From: Begonia masoniana
Lineage: Eukaryota > Streptophyta > Magnoliopsida > Cucurbitales > Begoniaceae
Reading direction: 5' to 3'
Assembly (NCBI GenBank): GCA_022432975.1
Contig: CM039515.1
Location: forward strand, 18,782,554 to 18,846,553
Length of the DNA stretch: 64,000 bases
Below the pieces are notes generated by a model. That model had not been told where the DNA came from and made no database searches. It was given only the letters and a program-made list of their open reading frames with translations. Both the position numbers and the translations under genes were made by a program. Of this stretch, positions 23,861 to 35,884 are shown piece by piece (positions within the stretch are counted from its first letter, which is position 1; every line of letters begins with the position of its first letter).

Positions 23861-25290
23861 ACAACATCCACCGATAGACTACATTCACCGATAGATTACA
23901 TCCATCGATAGATTACATCCACCGGTGAACATTAACACTCTAAACAAACAGACAACTCTGCCTACTAAAAGAACTTGTAAATTTTAATAGCAACTATTCA
24001 AAGCAACATAAATCCACAACTTATAAATCCAGAATAACAATCTACAACTAAAACCAAATCGTGTTTTTCATAATCAGAAGAGCTCCAAAATTAATAAAAA
24101 AAACATTAAACTCCTGCTGTCATTAACATTCTTACCATACTAAAACTGAACAATTGTTAACTAGATTTTCACACCTACTGACATTAGTTAAACCGCCTCA
24201 TCAGAGCACCAAACCGTGGCATAGCTGTGCTCCATCAACTTCACCTATTCTTCAATACATTTAAAGAATTCACCTGTTTCAAACTCAGCACCTACATCAC
24301 AAAACTCATCTATTAGCCTAATGTTAAATAAGTAGAACAATAATGAAATGATGAGCTGAAACATAAATCCTAGTCATGTAGTTTCTATTTTCACATCTCA
24401 GTTGCATTCACCTTCTTTCTCTAATCTGATCCTTCAGTTCCATTGGGAGTTGGATCAATTTTCCCAAAGTCATACATCCTGGATTAATTCCCTTAATAGC
24501 TGATCTGATCCTATATTCCATTGGGAAGCGGATCAATTTCCCAAAGTCATACATCATCTTCATCGATTAAGGGGCAGATTAGTTCCCTTAACAGTTGGTC
24601 TATTACAATCTGTTCGTACCTTACCATGTCATTACATGAAAATTTATTTTCGTGTTCTTTCCAAAAACATGATGCATGACATACAGAAAACATTCAAAAC
24701 AAGCATAAACCTACTGTTTTGTGATATAGGCCCGAAGGTACACACATACTCCACTTACTTGGTCTCCTGAAAGAGCTTGGTTGAAATCTACCTCGGGAGT
24801 TTGCTTAGACCTAAAATCATAAACCGAGCATTAATTAAATCTTCACTAAACTTCATTCTAACCATCCAGAAATCTAAGGAAACTAATTTGAGAGCTCAGT
24901 TCATTGTGCATTTCCGATTCACCCCAAAACCCGAGCTAGTTCTTACTCACAGCATTCCCAAAACTCGCATTACAATTTCCCCCAATCATAGAAAGTTACA
25001 ATGCAGCAAGAAATCGAAGTAGGACTCACCTAGCTTGAAGAACATAGGAGAGAAAATCGCCGAGAGAAATTTTGCTTAGCTGAGCTGAACGCCAAAAGAA
25101 GAAATGAAACAGTGGCGGCTAAAACCCTTAGCTGACCTCTTTTATACACTAGTCTTCCCAAATTACACCTTTGCCCTTAGTTAGCAAATCCTTAACCTAT
25201 TTAAACAACCAATCACAATCACTCATTTTCACAAGAATGAAGGTTACTAAATGATGTTATTAATTAAGGTGGACCATACCGGGTGCTACA

Positions 25291-27956
25291 GTTTCGTTCG
25301 GTTTCGAAGTTTCGAATAGGATGTGGTAGAGAAAAAAAGTTTCTTATAGTCATTTGCGCATCTTTGGGTGCAAGGCCTTTGTTCACATTCCAAAAGACGA
25401 GCAGTTAAAGCTCGATGTGAAGATGAGGCCGTGTGTGTTCATTGGTTATAATCCTGATGAGTTTGGCTACAAGTTCTACGATCCGATGCAGAAAAACTTT
25501 GTCAGAAGTAGAGATGTCGTGTTCGTGGAAGACCAAGGTATCAAAGACATCAATAAGGCAGAAATGACAGATAGGTACAATGATGATTTGATCTATTTGG
25601 ATCAAATTTTTACACCTGCAGAACATTCAGATTAAGGGGGAGTGGAATTAGAGCATGATACTGGTCCCGCAAATGGCGAAGTCCCCACAGCTGATGATGT
25701 TAAACCGACAGAGCAAGTAGAAGAAAGGGTTTAAGAGTTGTCAGACGAACCTCCTTTGAGAAAATCCCCTAGAGAGTGGCCTCCTTCGACGAGATGCACT
25801 TCATATGAGTATGCGATGCTAACAGATGCCGGAGAGCCAGACACTTACCAAGATACGATTTCCGTTAATGAAAAGAAAGAATAGTTGAAAGTCATGGAAG
25901 AGGAGATACAATCTCTTCGCGAAAATCACACTTATGACTTGGTGAAGTTACCACAGAGAGCGCTCAAGAACATATGGGTCTACAGGTTGAAACCGAAAAT
26001 ACTAGCTCACAGCCAAGGTACAAGGCTCGGTTTGTTGTGAAGGGGTACTGTCAGAAGAAGGGAATTGACTTTGAAGAAATATTCTCATCGGTGGTGAATA
26101 TGTCCTCGATTCGAGTTGCTCTTGGTTTAGCGGCGCGCTTGAACTTAAAGATCGAGCAAGTTGATGTGAAAAGTGCATTTCTTCATGGTGGCTTGGAGGA
26201 AGAGATCTACATGGAGCAGCCCGAGGCATTCAAAGTCAGAGGAAAAAAATAACTTGTGTGCAAATTGAATAAGAGCTTGTATGACCTCAAACAAGCTCCA
26301 TAACAGTGGTATAAGAAATTTGACTCTTTCATGATGAGTCATGGGTATAACCGAACATCGTTAGACCATTGTGTGTTCATCAAGAGGTATTCCGATGATG
26401 AATTCGTTATTCTCCTCTTGTATGTTGACGATATGTTGATCATAGACCATGATACTAGCAATATAACTAAGTTGAAAGGAGATTTGAACAAGTCCTTTGC
26501 GATGAAAGACTTGGGTACGGCGAAAAAGATAATTGGTATGAAGATCTCTCGTGGTAGGAAGAATGAGAAACGATGGTTGTCTCAAGAAGACTACATTGAG
26601 AAGGTACTTGAAAAGTTCAACATGAACAAAGTCAAAGTTGTATGTTCTCCCCTAGCAGATCATTTCAAACTCAATTCAGAGCAATGTCCTACAAGTGAGA
26701 AAGACAAGGCAGACATGAGTCGAGTTCCTTATGCGTCTATAGTTGACAGTTTGATGTACGCCATAGTTTGTACTCGACCTGATATTACTCATTCCGTTGG
26801 AGTAGTCAGCCGGCTTCTCTCAAATCCTGGTAAAGAACACTGGGAAGTGGTGAAGTGGATACTCAGATATCTCCGAGGTACTTCCAGGCTGTATTTGTGT
26901 TTCGGTAGCGGTGATCCTATACTAGTTGGCTATACCGATTCAGATATGGTCGGTGACTTTGATTCCAGGAAGTGCGTTTCAGTATTCTTGATGATTTTTT
27001 CAGGGGGAGTCGTGTCTTGGCAATCAATGCTGCAAGAGTGCGTTGCGCTGTCCACCACAGAAGCCGAGTACATTGCGATTACTAAGAGTTGCAAGGAGGC
27101 TTTGTGGATGAGGAGATTCCTTGAGGAATTGGGCTTACACCAAGAGAAGTATGTTGTGTTTAACGATGGCGAGAGCGCTATTAACCTCTTTAATAATTCA
27201 TCGTTTCATTCTAGGTCTAAGCATATTGATGTGACGTACCATTGAGTTTGAGACTTGCTTGCGACGAAGCAATTGCTCTTGGCAAAAGTGCACCATAGTG
27301 ATAACAATTTAAATATGTTAACGAAGCCTTTGCAAAGGAGAAACTTAAGGCTTGTCAGCGAAGAGCAAGTTTGTCGGAGCCCACACATGACCCGAAAGAG
27401 GAGTTTGTTGGGATCCGGGCCAAATGTATGGGCTCGGATCCATAATGGACATTGATCCATTATTGTTAAAAAGAAAGGAAGAGTGTGGGTGTGGGTGTGG
27501 GTGTGCGCTTCTGAAAACAAGACAAAAAAATGTGTGCGATGCTTGCTGAAGAAGCCACAAAAATCGAGCTTCAGAGAGCTTGTTGGAGAAGCCATGGGTA
27601 TCGAGCTCCCTCCGATCAAGAACAGCGACACGAAGCTTACCCGAAAAGCTACTCGTATCAAGCTTCTTCCTAAGATCGTTGCTGCGCTGCTCTGTTTTTG
27701 TTTTGCTCTCCTCTGCTCAAGTCGAAAATCGTGTTCTACGGTTTCTGTAGAAAGAAGAGAAGCTCCTCTGTTTCCGAAGAGAAGTATTATTGTTGTTTTT
27801 ATTCCTGTAGTTTGTTATTTCGGTCTACAATTAGTTTATCAAATTTAATAATATTTTGATAAATAAATAAACTTAATGATACTAATAATTGTTTTTAAAC
27901 CTGTAGTTTTTAATTAAATTTTTGGATTTTGTTTCTTATGGTAAGAAGATGTCACA
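25291..27956 (+). mobile_element. Element G: copia retrotransposon, 3' part
   Basis: The element begins abruptly at the right end of C, inside its integrase region, and continues through RT and RNase H into a probable 3' LTR starting at 27406 (tgttgggatccgg). The LTR end near 27956 (gatgtcaca) is a guess. Its 5' half should lie left of the window because C and its nested insertions separate the halves. Confidence 0.8.
25330..27360 (+). pseudogene. Copia Pol of element G: integrase end, RT, RNase H
   Basis: The integrase C-terminal region is at 25354-25635 (LRIFGCKAFVHIPKDEQ). RT follows at 25974-26252 (ARFVVKGYCQKKGIDFEEIF, VDVKSAFLHGGLEEEIYM) and 26331-27245, with the catalytic LLLYVDDMLI. 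RNase H ends with LSTTEAEYIAITKSCKEALW and RSKHIDVTYH. The sequences fit the Tork/Tnt1-like copia group. In-frame stops near 25733, 25880, 26250, 26300 and 27243 inactivate it. Confidence 0.9.
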
Positions 27957-28266
27957 CTGCGAGTTTCTTGGTCTCGTATTTAGCGCACAGGTCTCGTTGC
28001 ATCACACACAACGAGAGACTGCTTAACGCTTAATTCGAATCAAAATTTAATTTAATTTAATTTCAATCTAAATTTAATTGAAATTTTTGCTCCATGTGAT
28101 TGCAAAACGGTGACGAAAATAGCATCATAAAACAATGACAAATTGAACTAATATGATAAGCTACACAAACGATACAAAAGTGCGACCAGGTACTAAAAAA
28201 ATTGAAATCAAATCTCACAAGCATGATGGACAGAGCGATACTAACAACAACGTTCATGGTAGAAGA
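27957..28266. other. Spacer between element G and the Neprosin-domain gene
   Basis: AT-rich sequence without a coding frame. It should include the 3' UTR and polyadenylation region of the minus-strand gene that ends at 28267, but I see no certain poly-A signal. Confidence 0.5.
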
Positions 28267-31045
28267 TCATCGGCATTGTGGATTATTTCCTGGTCCACCA
28301 TAGTAGAAGTAAGTTCCCCATTGATTGTTGTAGGAGCTCTTAATGTTGTAACAATTAGTGTTCTCGGCTAGGATTGAGATGTCTCGAGCCGAGCTGAGGC
28401 TGTTATCCGAGTCAACAATCTCGAGGTTCCTAAAGTAACTGGCTTTCCCAAATCCTTCGTCTGCGAACCTACCGGACCCCATTTGAGTTGACGTGTGCCC
28501 TCCACTGGCTCTCGAGTTCACCACCTTTTGCCACAACAAAGTTGAACAAATTTACAATAATTATCGATGAATCCTTTGAAACTAACAATAATTTAAGATA
28601 CCTCTCCGCCCCACTCGACCATGGTCGCATGGTCGGCTAAGTTGTTAAAGAGCTCAGCTGGCCAATAACCCACCAAGGTGGTGGAGTTGTCCCCAATACC
28701 CATCCACCAATTTCCTAGCTTTGGATCCTACTCATTATTTACCCCAACGAAAGTAAATTCAATGACATCATACAAATAAAAAATAATAATAATAATAAAA
28801 AAATAACCTTCCAGATAAGAATGGTGATGTCATAAATATGATTTGGAGAAACGGAAGAGGAAACAGGGGAAATGGCTGCTCCAATGGCTATTCTTCTGTT
28901 TGTTTGTATAAATCCCGAACATAGAAGATTGTAACAACCTGATGACTGGTATGCATCACTCTGCACCAACAACCTTATTACAACTTCCAGTTTGACTTGG
29001 TTCGGTTTTTTAACGAAAAACAAACTGATAGTACCGTCCAATAAGTAAATAATCTCGGTCGAGTGTCACCGTAGAGCTCCGGACTAACCTGATTAACCAA
29101 AAAAAAAAAAGGACACGTGAGTTACCACAAATGGGTAAGCTACAAGTTAAATATCGATAAATAGTAATTAATGATTATTTTTAAAAAACTATATATAATT
29201 TTTAAAGAAAAAAAAAAAAAAAAGAACAGGGGGGAGATTAGTATAACCTGCCACCCAGCTTCAATGCTGTTGAGATCAGAGCCGTTGAAAGAACCAGCGA
29301 TGATCCAAATCTGAGAGAGGCTGAATTCGTTGACCAGATCTATCAATGGGTCCCACACGTTTATAGTTGCTTTTGCTCCGTACATCTCATCCGATCTTCC
29401 AGTGTAGGCGATTGCATGCTAATCATTCACACCAACCAATCAAATGTCTGACTTTGACTTTTCCTTCTTCTTAGATTTTTCCAGAAGATTCAGTTTCAGA
29501 TGCACTCATTGCATTTTATGATTCATTTGTATTATAATTAGCTATTTAATAAGTATTAAATTAATTTAATTTATACATTTTTTTCATACTTCATATTCTA
29601 ATCATATCATATGATGCGTTGTTAATTTATAAAAGATAATTATAATTATAGGATAAAAATAAACATATATTTTCTGTAAAATTCGTAAATAACCTGTTAA
29701 AAAAATAAAATTAGAAAAAACTAATCTACTATTTTATTGAAAATATAGATTATTTATGTCATTATTTTGTGAAAATAAAAGTTACACTCTAGAGTGTAGC
29801 TTAGAATTTGATCATATTTTCAGCAAGATGATCAAAAATGTTTTGAAAATTGATATGAAATTGGAAAAAAAATATTGTATAAATTATAAAATAATTGTGG
29901 AAATTAGTCATTTACCTCGTGGCCATTGGCACTAACAACGTCTCGAGAATCAGGAGGCATTGGAAGAGAGTTGAAGCGACGTGGTTTCTTCCCAAAATGA
30001 AGCAAAGACTTGGCTCTAAACACATCATCCAAGCTTGTTCTTCGAACTGGGACTGTTCCCTTTGGACATTCTGTGCCATTTCTGTGCCACATTTGCCACT
30101 GCTTTCTCTCTCTCTTCTCACCTTCTCTCTCTACGTCTTGCTTCCCGTTCTTCAGTCTCGGCCACTCTGGTGCTTCTTTCTGTTTTCATTTTCACTAAGT
30201 TTAGGTTAATGGGTCGGTTCTGATTCTATGATGTCACTTGACTCTCAATAGTTGTGATGATGATGGAAGAGAAAGAGAGAGAGAGAGGAGGGTTTTTTAG
30301 AGAGCTTTTCTCTTCCTTATTTCTCTCACTATTTTCTCTCGCTACGCTTTGCATTCATTTTCTCTCTAATTTAGAATGCTGGGTTACTGCTAGTTCAGTG
30401 ATTTTTCCAACAGTTTATGAGGAGAGAGAGTGTGTGTTGTGTTTGGCATAGTACATTTCGACGTGTTTTCAAAAACTATTTGCAGAACATTTTCTAAACA
30501 AAAACTATATATAGTTTTTAAATCTTCCATAAAGAAAAGGGTTTGCATTATTTGCAAACATCTTATATTCAGATGGGTTACTATTCATTTCATGATTTCA
30601 CTTGTTCTTCAAAGAGAGAGAGAGAGAGGTTTTTGAACCTGGATCTTGTGGTTCTTCAGAAGGGGATGATCAAAAGCTGGTTGCTTTCTTTTATGAACAC
30701 AGTCTATAATATCTCCATCTGGGCTCTGAAACCACAAATCAAATCATTCAAAAAACTAAAACACGTTAAAATCAACGTAAAAATATACAAAAACTACACT
30801 TCATTCGTACATGTAGAAGAGTCAACGAAACAAAAAGTGAACATCAGTCTTACCGTTATACTCAAAACAGAAGGCTTGTTTATTTTGCTTAAATGGCTCC
30901 TAATTCTTTTCAGTTTCAGGCTGCTAAGTTGGTTGTTGTACTTGATCTTTCTGCCTGAAACTGTTGTAGATTTTTGGAGGAAGAACAGGAGGAGGAGAGA
31001 GAGAATAAGTGGGAGAGAGAAGTTGCTCTTCGGGGAAACAGCCAT
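28267..31045 (-). CDS. Neprosin-domain (DUF239) secreted protein, eight exons, intact
   Basis: I joined eight exons with GT-AG junctions: 30854-31045, 30639-30725, about 29916-30179, 29248-29418, 29035-29088, 28808-28960, 28602-28727 and 28267-28524. They give about 434 residues in a continuous frame. The N-terminus is a signal peptide ([20 protein letters not shown]). Exons 1-2 form the activation-peptide domain, with [10 protein letters not shown] and [12 protein letters not shown]. The rest is the Neprosin domain, with [76 protein letters not shown] and the terminal [11 protein letters not shown]. Neprosin of Nepenthes is a prolyl-cleaving glutamic endopeptidase; most plant paralogues are uncharacterised. 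The protein probably enters the secretory pathway. Only the 5' edge of exon 3 is uncertain. I see no break. Confidence 0.93.
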
Positions 31046-31200
31046 ATTTCATTCAGTGTTTAGAGAAACAGTTGTGAGCTATTGAACTCACTCACTATTA
31101 CTAGCAAAGCAAATAGCACAATCAAATCTGACAACTCGTTCGTAACTCCCACTATCAAATATACCATCTACTCAATAGATGCAAGGAAAATGACTTGTAA

Positions 31201-31256
<56 letters not shown>

Positions 31257-33627
31257 ACTCTCTCATGAGGGTTTTTCTCATGCTGTGTCTCCTCCATGTG
31301 GGTTTTACTCTCTTTCAATGCAAGTTTATCACTCTATCTCTTTCTCTCTCTACAAATATTCACAGAGTGGGTTTCCCTCTCCCTTTCTCCAGCCCTAAAA
31401 CATACTTCCCCCGAACGTAGGAAAATGACTTAAAACAACAATTTCTCTCTCTCTCTCTCTATCTACCCCTCTATCTCTCTGTCTTTACTCTTTAATGGGG
31501 AGATGTGAGAGGTGGGTGAAAGCAATTAACCTGTTGCAGAGACGGCCATGGAAGATCATGATTGCTTCCTCGCTTGCATTGGATTCATACAAACGAAAAC
31601 GCCTCCAAATTTCGGTTTTTCCTTTCAGGGTTTTCTGCAAATCAAAAGAAAGAAAGAGGAAGAGCCAAGGAAATAAAGGAGAGGAAGGGTCAGATTTTGA
31701 CAGAATTATAAAAACCCTGAACCTACCCAACGCCACCGCCCCACCCCTCTTTTATGACTGACTCTCTCTTTCAATGCCCGCCTCTGCCTAAATTCTCCAT
31801 TATTCTCGTAAAATCCTTCGTATATTTTTTAGTATTCTTCCTCTTTTCAGGGTCTTCACAAGTACTTGTATGTATTTTTCTTCTTAACTTATGTTTCCTT
31901 TTTAATATCTCTCTCATAAGTCCTTAGAGTTAAAAGCATATACCACATTTATCTAATACCATAAGTACACTTTATTCTCATTTATCGACACAAGCAGTCT
32001 TTTCTATTAATTACTTACGAATGAATAAATTCACGTTAAATGTTAATTCTTTTCAACTAATAAAATAATAAAAAATGTGATATTGTCACATCAAAGTTAC
32101 CAAATATTATGATGCATGTTCTGCCATCAAAAGAATGGCTACCATACGTGTAATTTCAGAATAGATTTAAAACCAATGATGGTAATTTGAAAAAAGAAAG
32201 TAAAAAGATAAAAATACCGTGCGCAAAATATTTTATTTATTGGAGTAATAAACAAATAAAGAAAATCAATAAATAATAGAGGTGAGCATTGAAGAGATTC
32301 ACCCATTTTGTCAGCAAAGATGACAGCACCAGAGTTGAATTCAACCAAATTGCTTGCCACCCATTTATTAAATTCTGATAAAACCTAGCATTGCACAGAT
32401 TTATAGAAACACACAAATATTGTTCTTTTTGTAGTTGAATAAGACAACTCAAAGGAGTATGGCAGGAATAAAATCCCAGACAAACCCAATTTAGTTGTTA
32501 ATATAAAGAAGGGTCGGTTCGGTTTTGGCCGAAAATTCTAATCTCACCGAGTGGTTAGGTTCTAATTTATATCTGACAACATTTGAACGAAGAAATTGGC
32601 AAAAATCAATTCAAGGAGTCTGACTTGGTTAGTTTAAGGTTGTGGTTTGGTTTTTTTAGGCAAATCGATTTTCTTATGCCAACTGAACTTTATCCTGAAA
32701 TGCATAACAAGCCAAACTAAACCGAACCAGACCACCACTTCAAACCAAACTGAATGGAGAGTTCAGTGTTTACCGATTCATCCAGTGAAGCAAGATCACT
32801 CATTTGCTGGAGTTTGCGTCCATCAATGTCCTTTTCGTGGGTCATTTAGCGCAACTTTCAAATGCAGTGGCTAGACCAGCACCAACTACTAGGCGCGCAA
32901 GAAATAAATTCCAGGGCGAGCCTAAGTAGATGACGCACAAAATTGCCAGCCTGCACAACCTATACAAAGAAAGTGAATATATGAAGAAACAAATCTAGAA
33001 ATGAGGGTAATCCACGACATTCATTCAGATGTACATGCCGTGTAGAAATCAGGATAATCATAATATGGCTCCAATAATGTAAAATACAGAGTTTTATACA
33101 CAAAAATATACGACTTTTGTGAAACTTGAAAAATCTTTAGCTACCTGAAAATCAAGAAGAAAACTTACCTTACCAGGTCCTTTTCTGTTTGAATCCATGA
33201 GAGACTAAAATTCGTCACCTCTCGGAAAATTTTTCAAGTCCAATTAAGCTTCTAGTGGAGGGTATGGAGGGGGAAGAGAGAGAGAGAGAAATGTAGAGGT
33301 AGAATGACTTGCTAATTCACAACTGCTTGAACGAATGTTAACTAATAAAGCTACAGAATCATGGGTAACAGGCTATCATAAGCTGGTGCAACAATGCAAA
33401 AATGATATTGAAATTGAGGGTTGTCCTGTCAATCTGCATTCAGTGTTCTACAAGAGCTCTTGGCTACTTACAACCTGAGTTTTTACTGCTTACAAATACA
33501 GCTACTACATTGGCTGGTGTGAACTTTTCTTCATTGGCCACGAGCAGTCTTGAATTCTTCATTTTGCTGCTACTCGCTTAATTTTCTATAATTGTCAATC
33601 AACGACAAATGATATGAAAAGAAAAAA
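31046..33627. other. Intergenic region upstream of the Neprosin-domain gene
   Basis: It begins with the presumed promoter of the minus-strand gene, which contains several CT/GA microsatellites. No element with clear termini and no strong gene is seen. Two exon-like islands on the minus strand (about 32281-32390 and 32760-32860) read as protein-like text without stops but match no family I recognise. Confidence 0.5.
31209..31255. repeat. (TC)n microsatellite
   Basis: About 23 perfect dinucleotide repeats, located 160-210 bp upstream of the start codon of the Neprosin-domain gene. On the coding strand it is a GA tract, which in plants can lie in promoters or 5' UTRs. Confidence 0.95.
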
Positions 33628-33811
33628 GAAAAAGAATTTAGCCTCCAATGTATGAGGTCAATGGTCAATTGGCCCCTAACGTTTATTTTAGATTCAATCA
33701 GCTTCTATTGTTGACGCCGTTTGCAATTCGACCCCTCCCGTCAATTTTCCAGTTAATTTGACACGTGCTCTGCACGTGCACTTCAAAATCTCCAAACTAC
33801 CCTTTCCCCTT

Positions 33812-33813
<2 letters not shown>

Positions 33814-33864
<51 letters not shown>
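33814..33864. repeat. (CT)n microsatellite in Mutator-like element 1
   Basis: About 25 repeats just inside the left terminal inverted repeat. The mirror position of element 2 also carries a CT tract (about 35855-35880), so the tract seems to be a family trait. Confidence 0.93.
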
Positions 33865-33866
<2 letters not shown>

Positions 33867-34166
33867 GTCTGAAACACTCGCTCCGCCCAGACTTATAACA
33901 CAAAGGCGATTACTTGCCTGCCCAGACTCATCTAACAAACTCATCCACGAAACGGTTCACCATTCTATTATCGAAATCTTCTCCACCGAGATGAGAATCG
34001 CCATTAGTGGCCTTAACTTCTATTATCGAAATCTTCTCCACCGAGATGACTCTTCTTCTCCCTTTAGAAACTGCTGATCTTGCTTCATCTTATCGAGCTA
34101 GACAAAAGCATTAGGAGCCAACGATTATAATTACGATCAACAGAACTTAACTGACGCAAAGAAGAT

Positions 34167-34528
34167 TTAAATTTTTATTTTTCTTACTTGTAGAACTTGA
34201 TCTTGATTTGAGAAAAAGGAGATATTCTGACTTTTCAATTCCAATGGGAACGAATTGGGTCTCTCAGAAAACTCGTATTTATGCGCGTGGCAGTTTGAGT
34301 TCATCACCTCTAAACTTTTCACGTAAATTTCTTCGGACATTTGCCTCACCGGTGTAGATGGCTTTCGAGAAAGATAGTTGGAGCGTTCCCTGCTGATCTG
34401 GCCCCATAACTTATCCTGTTTATCATCGTCCCGAAGCACGTACTGAGCCATCGGGCCGGATAGTCAATGAAGAAACGGAGATCGGGGTTCACCGGAAATG
34501 GAAATCGGAGAGATTGTTCAGTTGACAT
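34167..34528 (-). pseudogene. Coding-like fragment carried by Mutator-like element 1, unidentified
   Basis: The minus strand has an ATG at 34528 followed by RFPFPVNPDLRFFIDYPA, then a likely frameshift near 34450 into MAQYVLRDDDKQDKLWGQIS, which stays open to 34167. The amino-acid composition resembles a real protein rather than random DNA. I do not recognise the family. A captured host gene fragment is an inference from its position between inverted repeats. Confidence 0.45.
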
Positions 34529-34590
34529 GTTACGGTTTAGGTGAAAGAGAGTCCCCTATAATTTATACGAAAAGAATAGCAGTAGGAGGA

Positions 34591-34630
34591 GGGAGGGAGG
34601 GAGGGAGGGAGGGAGGGAGGGAGAGGAGAG
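34591..34630. repeat. (GGGA)n microsatellite in Mutator-like element 1
   Basis: About nine tetranucleotide repeats followed by a purine-rich stretch, close to the right terminal inverted repeat. Confidence 0.9.
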
Positions 34631-35254
34631 AATGAAAAAGGGTAGTTTAGAGAGAGTGAGAGGGAGAGAGAGAATGAAAATGGGTAGTTGGAAGATTTTG
34701 AAGTGCACTTTTGAAGTGCACATGTCAAATTTAACGGGAAAATTAATGGGAGGGGTCAAATTGCAAACAACATCAACAATATGGGCTGATTAAATAAAAA
34801 ATAGACGTTAGGGGCCAATTGATCATTGACCCCATACGTTGGGGGTTAAATTAAACTTTTCTCAAAGAAAAAATATGATGAGGACTTTTGACATTTTATT
34901 TTAATTATTTATTATATATTTTATTTATTTACTTAGGTGATTTTTCATATTATGTGTTAACTCTAATTTTGTCTATTTAAATTTTAGCACTGCAACTTTA
35001 AAAAACAGATTACTATTTAAATTTTAGTATTGTAATTTTAAAAAACAGATTACGAAGATTATTGAATTACAATAGTTTCTATTTCCATGCCCACTTTTCT
35101 TTCTATAATTTCCCTGCTGCTCCTACAGCTTCTCCTTGGCTTCCATTCTACGCTGCCTATATCAAATTAGTATCGTTTTATTGTTTTCTCAGACAATAAA
35201 ATCTTGGTTTAGTACCTACTCCCTCTTCAACCGTTGTTATGTGTCCGTCTTCCA

Positions 35255-35480
35255 CTCTCTCTGAATCACAAACGGAACAAATCCAGCAAACCGAGGAGGA
35301 ACAAACCCAGAACTAACTTCTCCGTTGCTATTCGTCGCACCTCTGACCGCCAGTGTTCATCGGTCCCGTTCGCTGCCAAACCCCAGCCGGCCATTACTAT
35401 TTCTTTGCTGCTAGGAGCGCCTCAGACAGCCGTTGTTCATCGTTCCTATTCGCCGCCAAACCCTAGCCGGCCGTCGCTAT
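35255..35480. repeat. About 79-bp tandem duplication in the leader of element I
   Basis: Two copies share tgttcatcg, ttcgccgccaaaccc and agccggcc...ctatttcttg. They fall in a GC-richer leader that has a 141-codon frame (35234-35659) of low-complexity composition, which I do not regard as a gene. Confidence 0.65.
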
Positions 35481-35685
35481 TTCTTGTTTGTAGCCGGTCA
35501 CCTCTGTTTGATCAGATCTTTCGCTGTGACAGCGCTGTCCACTGTGCTTCGGCTGCTGTTCCGCAACTCTGCTTTTGTGCGTCGGTTGCTGTTCTGCAAC
35601 TCCTCTCTATTCTTCGCCATGTTCGTTGTCGTGCTCGCTACTCCTCTGTTCTGCGCTAAGTTTCAGTGGACATTTGAATTATTTA

Positions 35686-35849
35686 GGGAAAAGTACCATT
35701 TAGACCTCAACGTATGGAATCAGTGGTCATTTGGTACCTAACGTTTTTTTTGTACCCAATCAAATCCTAACGTATAAAACGTTTGCAATTCAAACCCTAC
35801 CGTCAATTTTTCAGTTAAATTTAACATATTCTTTTCAAAATTCCTAAAC

Positions 35850-35884
<35 letters not shown>

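Larger units (their letters stand above)
22334..25290 (-). repeat. 5' LTR of element C (2957 bp including a Cassandra insertion)
   Basis: It runs from tgtaacgccccgaa to gggtgctaca. A Cassandra TRIM is inserted at 22639-23557. Removing it leaves about 2.03 kb, close to LTR A (2072 bp). It also holds a 37-bp tandem array (23681-23860). Confidence 0.88.
33628..34863. mobile_element. Mutator-like element 1 with about 190-bp terminal inverted repeats
   Basis: The left end (gaaaaagaatttag...ggtcaatggtcaattggccc) is the imperfect reverse complement of the right end (...gatcattgaccccatacg...cttttctc). The inverted similarity extends about 190 bp. A 9-bp A-rich duplication, aagaaaaaa, is present at 33619-33627 and about 34865-34873, which fits Mutator elements, but low complexity weakens it. 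The interior has microsatellites (33814-33864 and 34591-34630), a repeated cgaaatcttctccaccgaga block and a coding-like stretch at 34167-34528. Confidence 0.75.

Noticed and set aside
27483..27848. 121-codon frame near the end of element G
   Set aside because: It starts in a gtgtgg microsatellite within the probable LTR and has no recognisable domain.
35234..35741. Plus-strand frames of 141 and 102 codons
   Set aside because: Low-complexity Ser/Arg/Leu composition, overlap with a tandem duplication and the end of a Mutator-like insertion; no family recognised.
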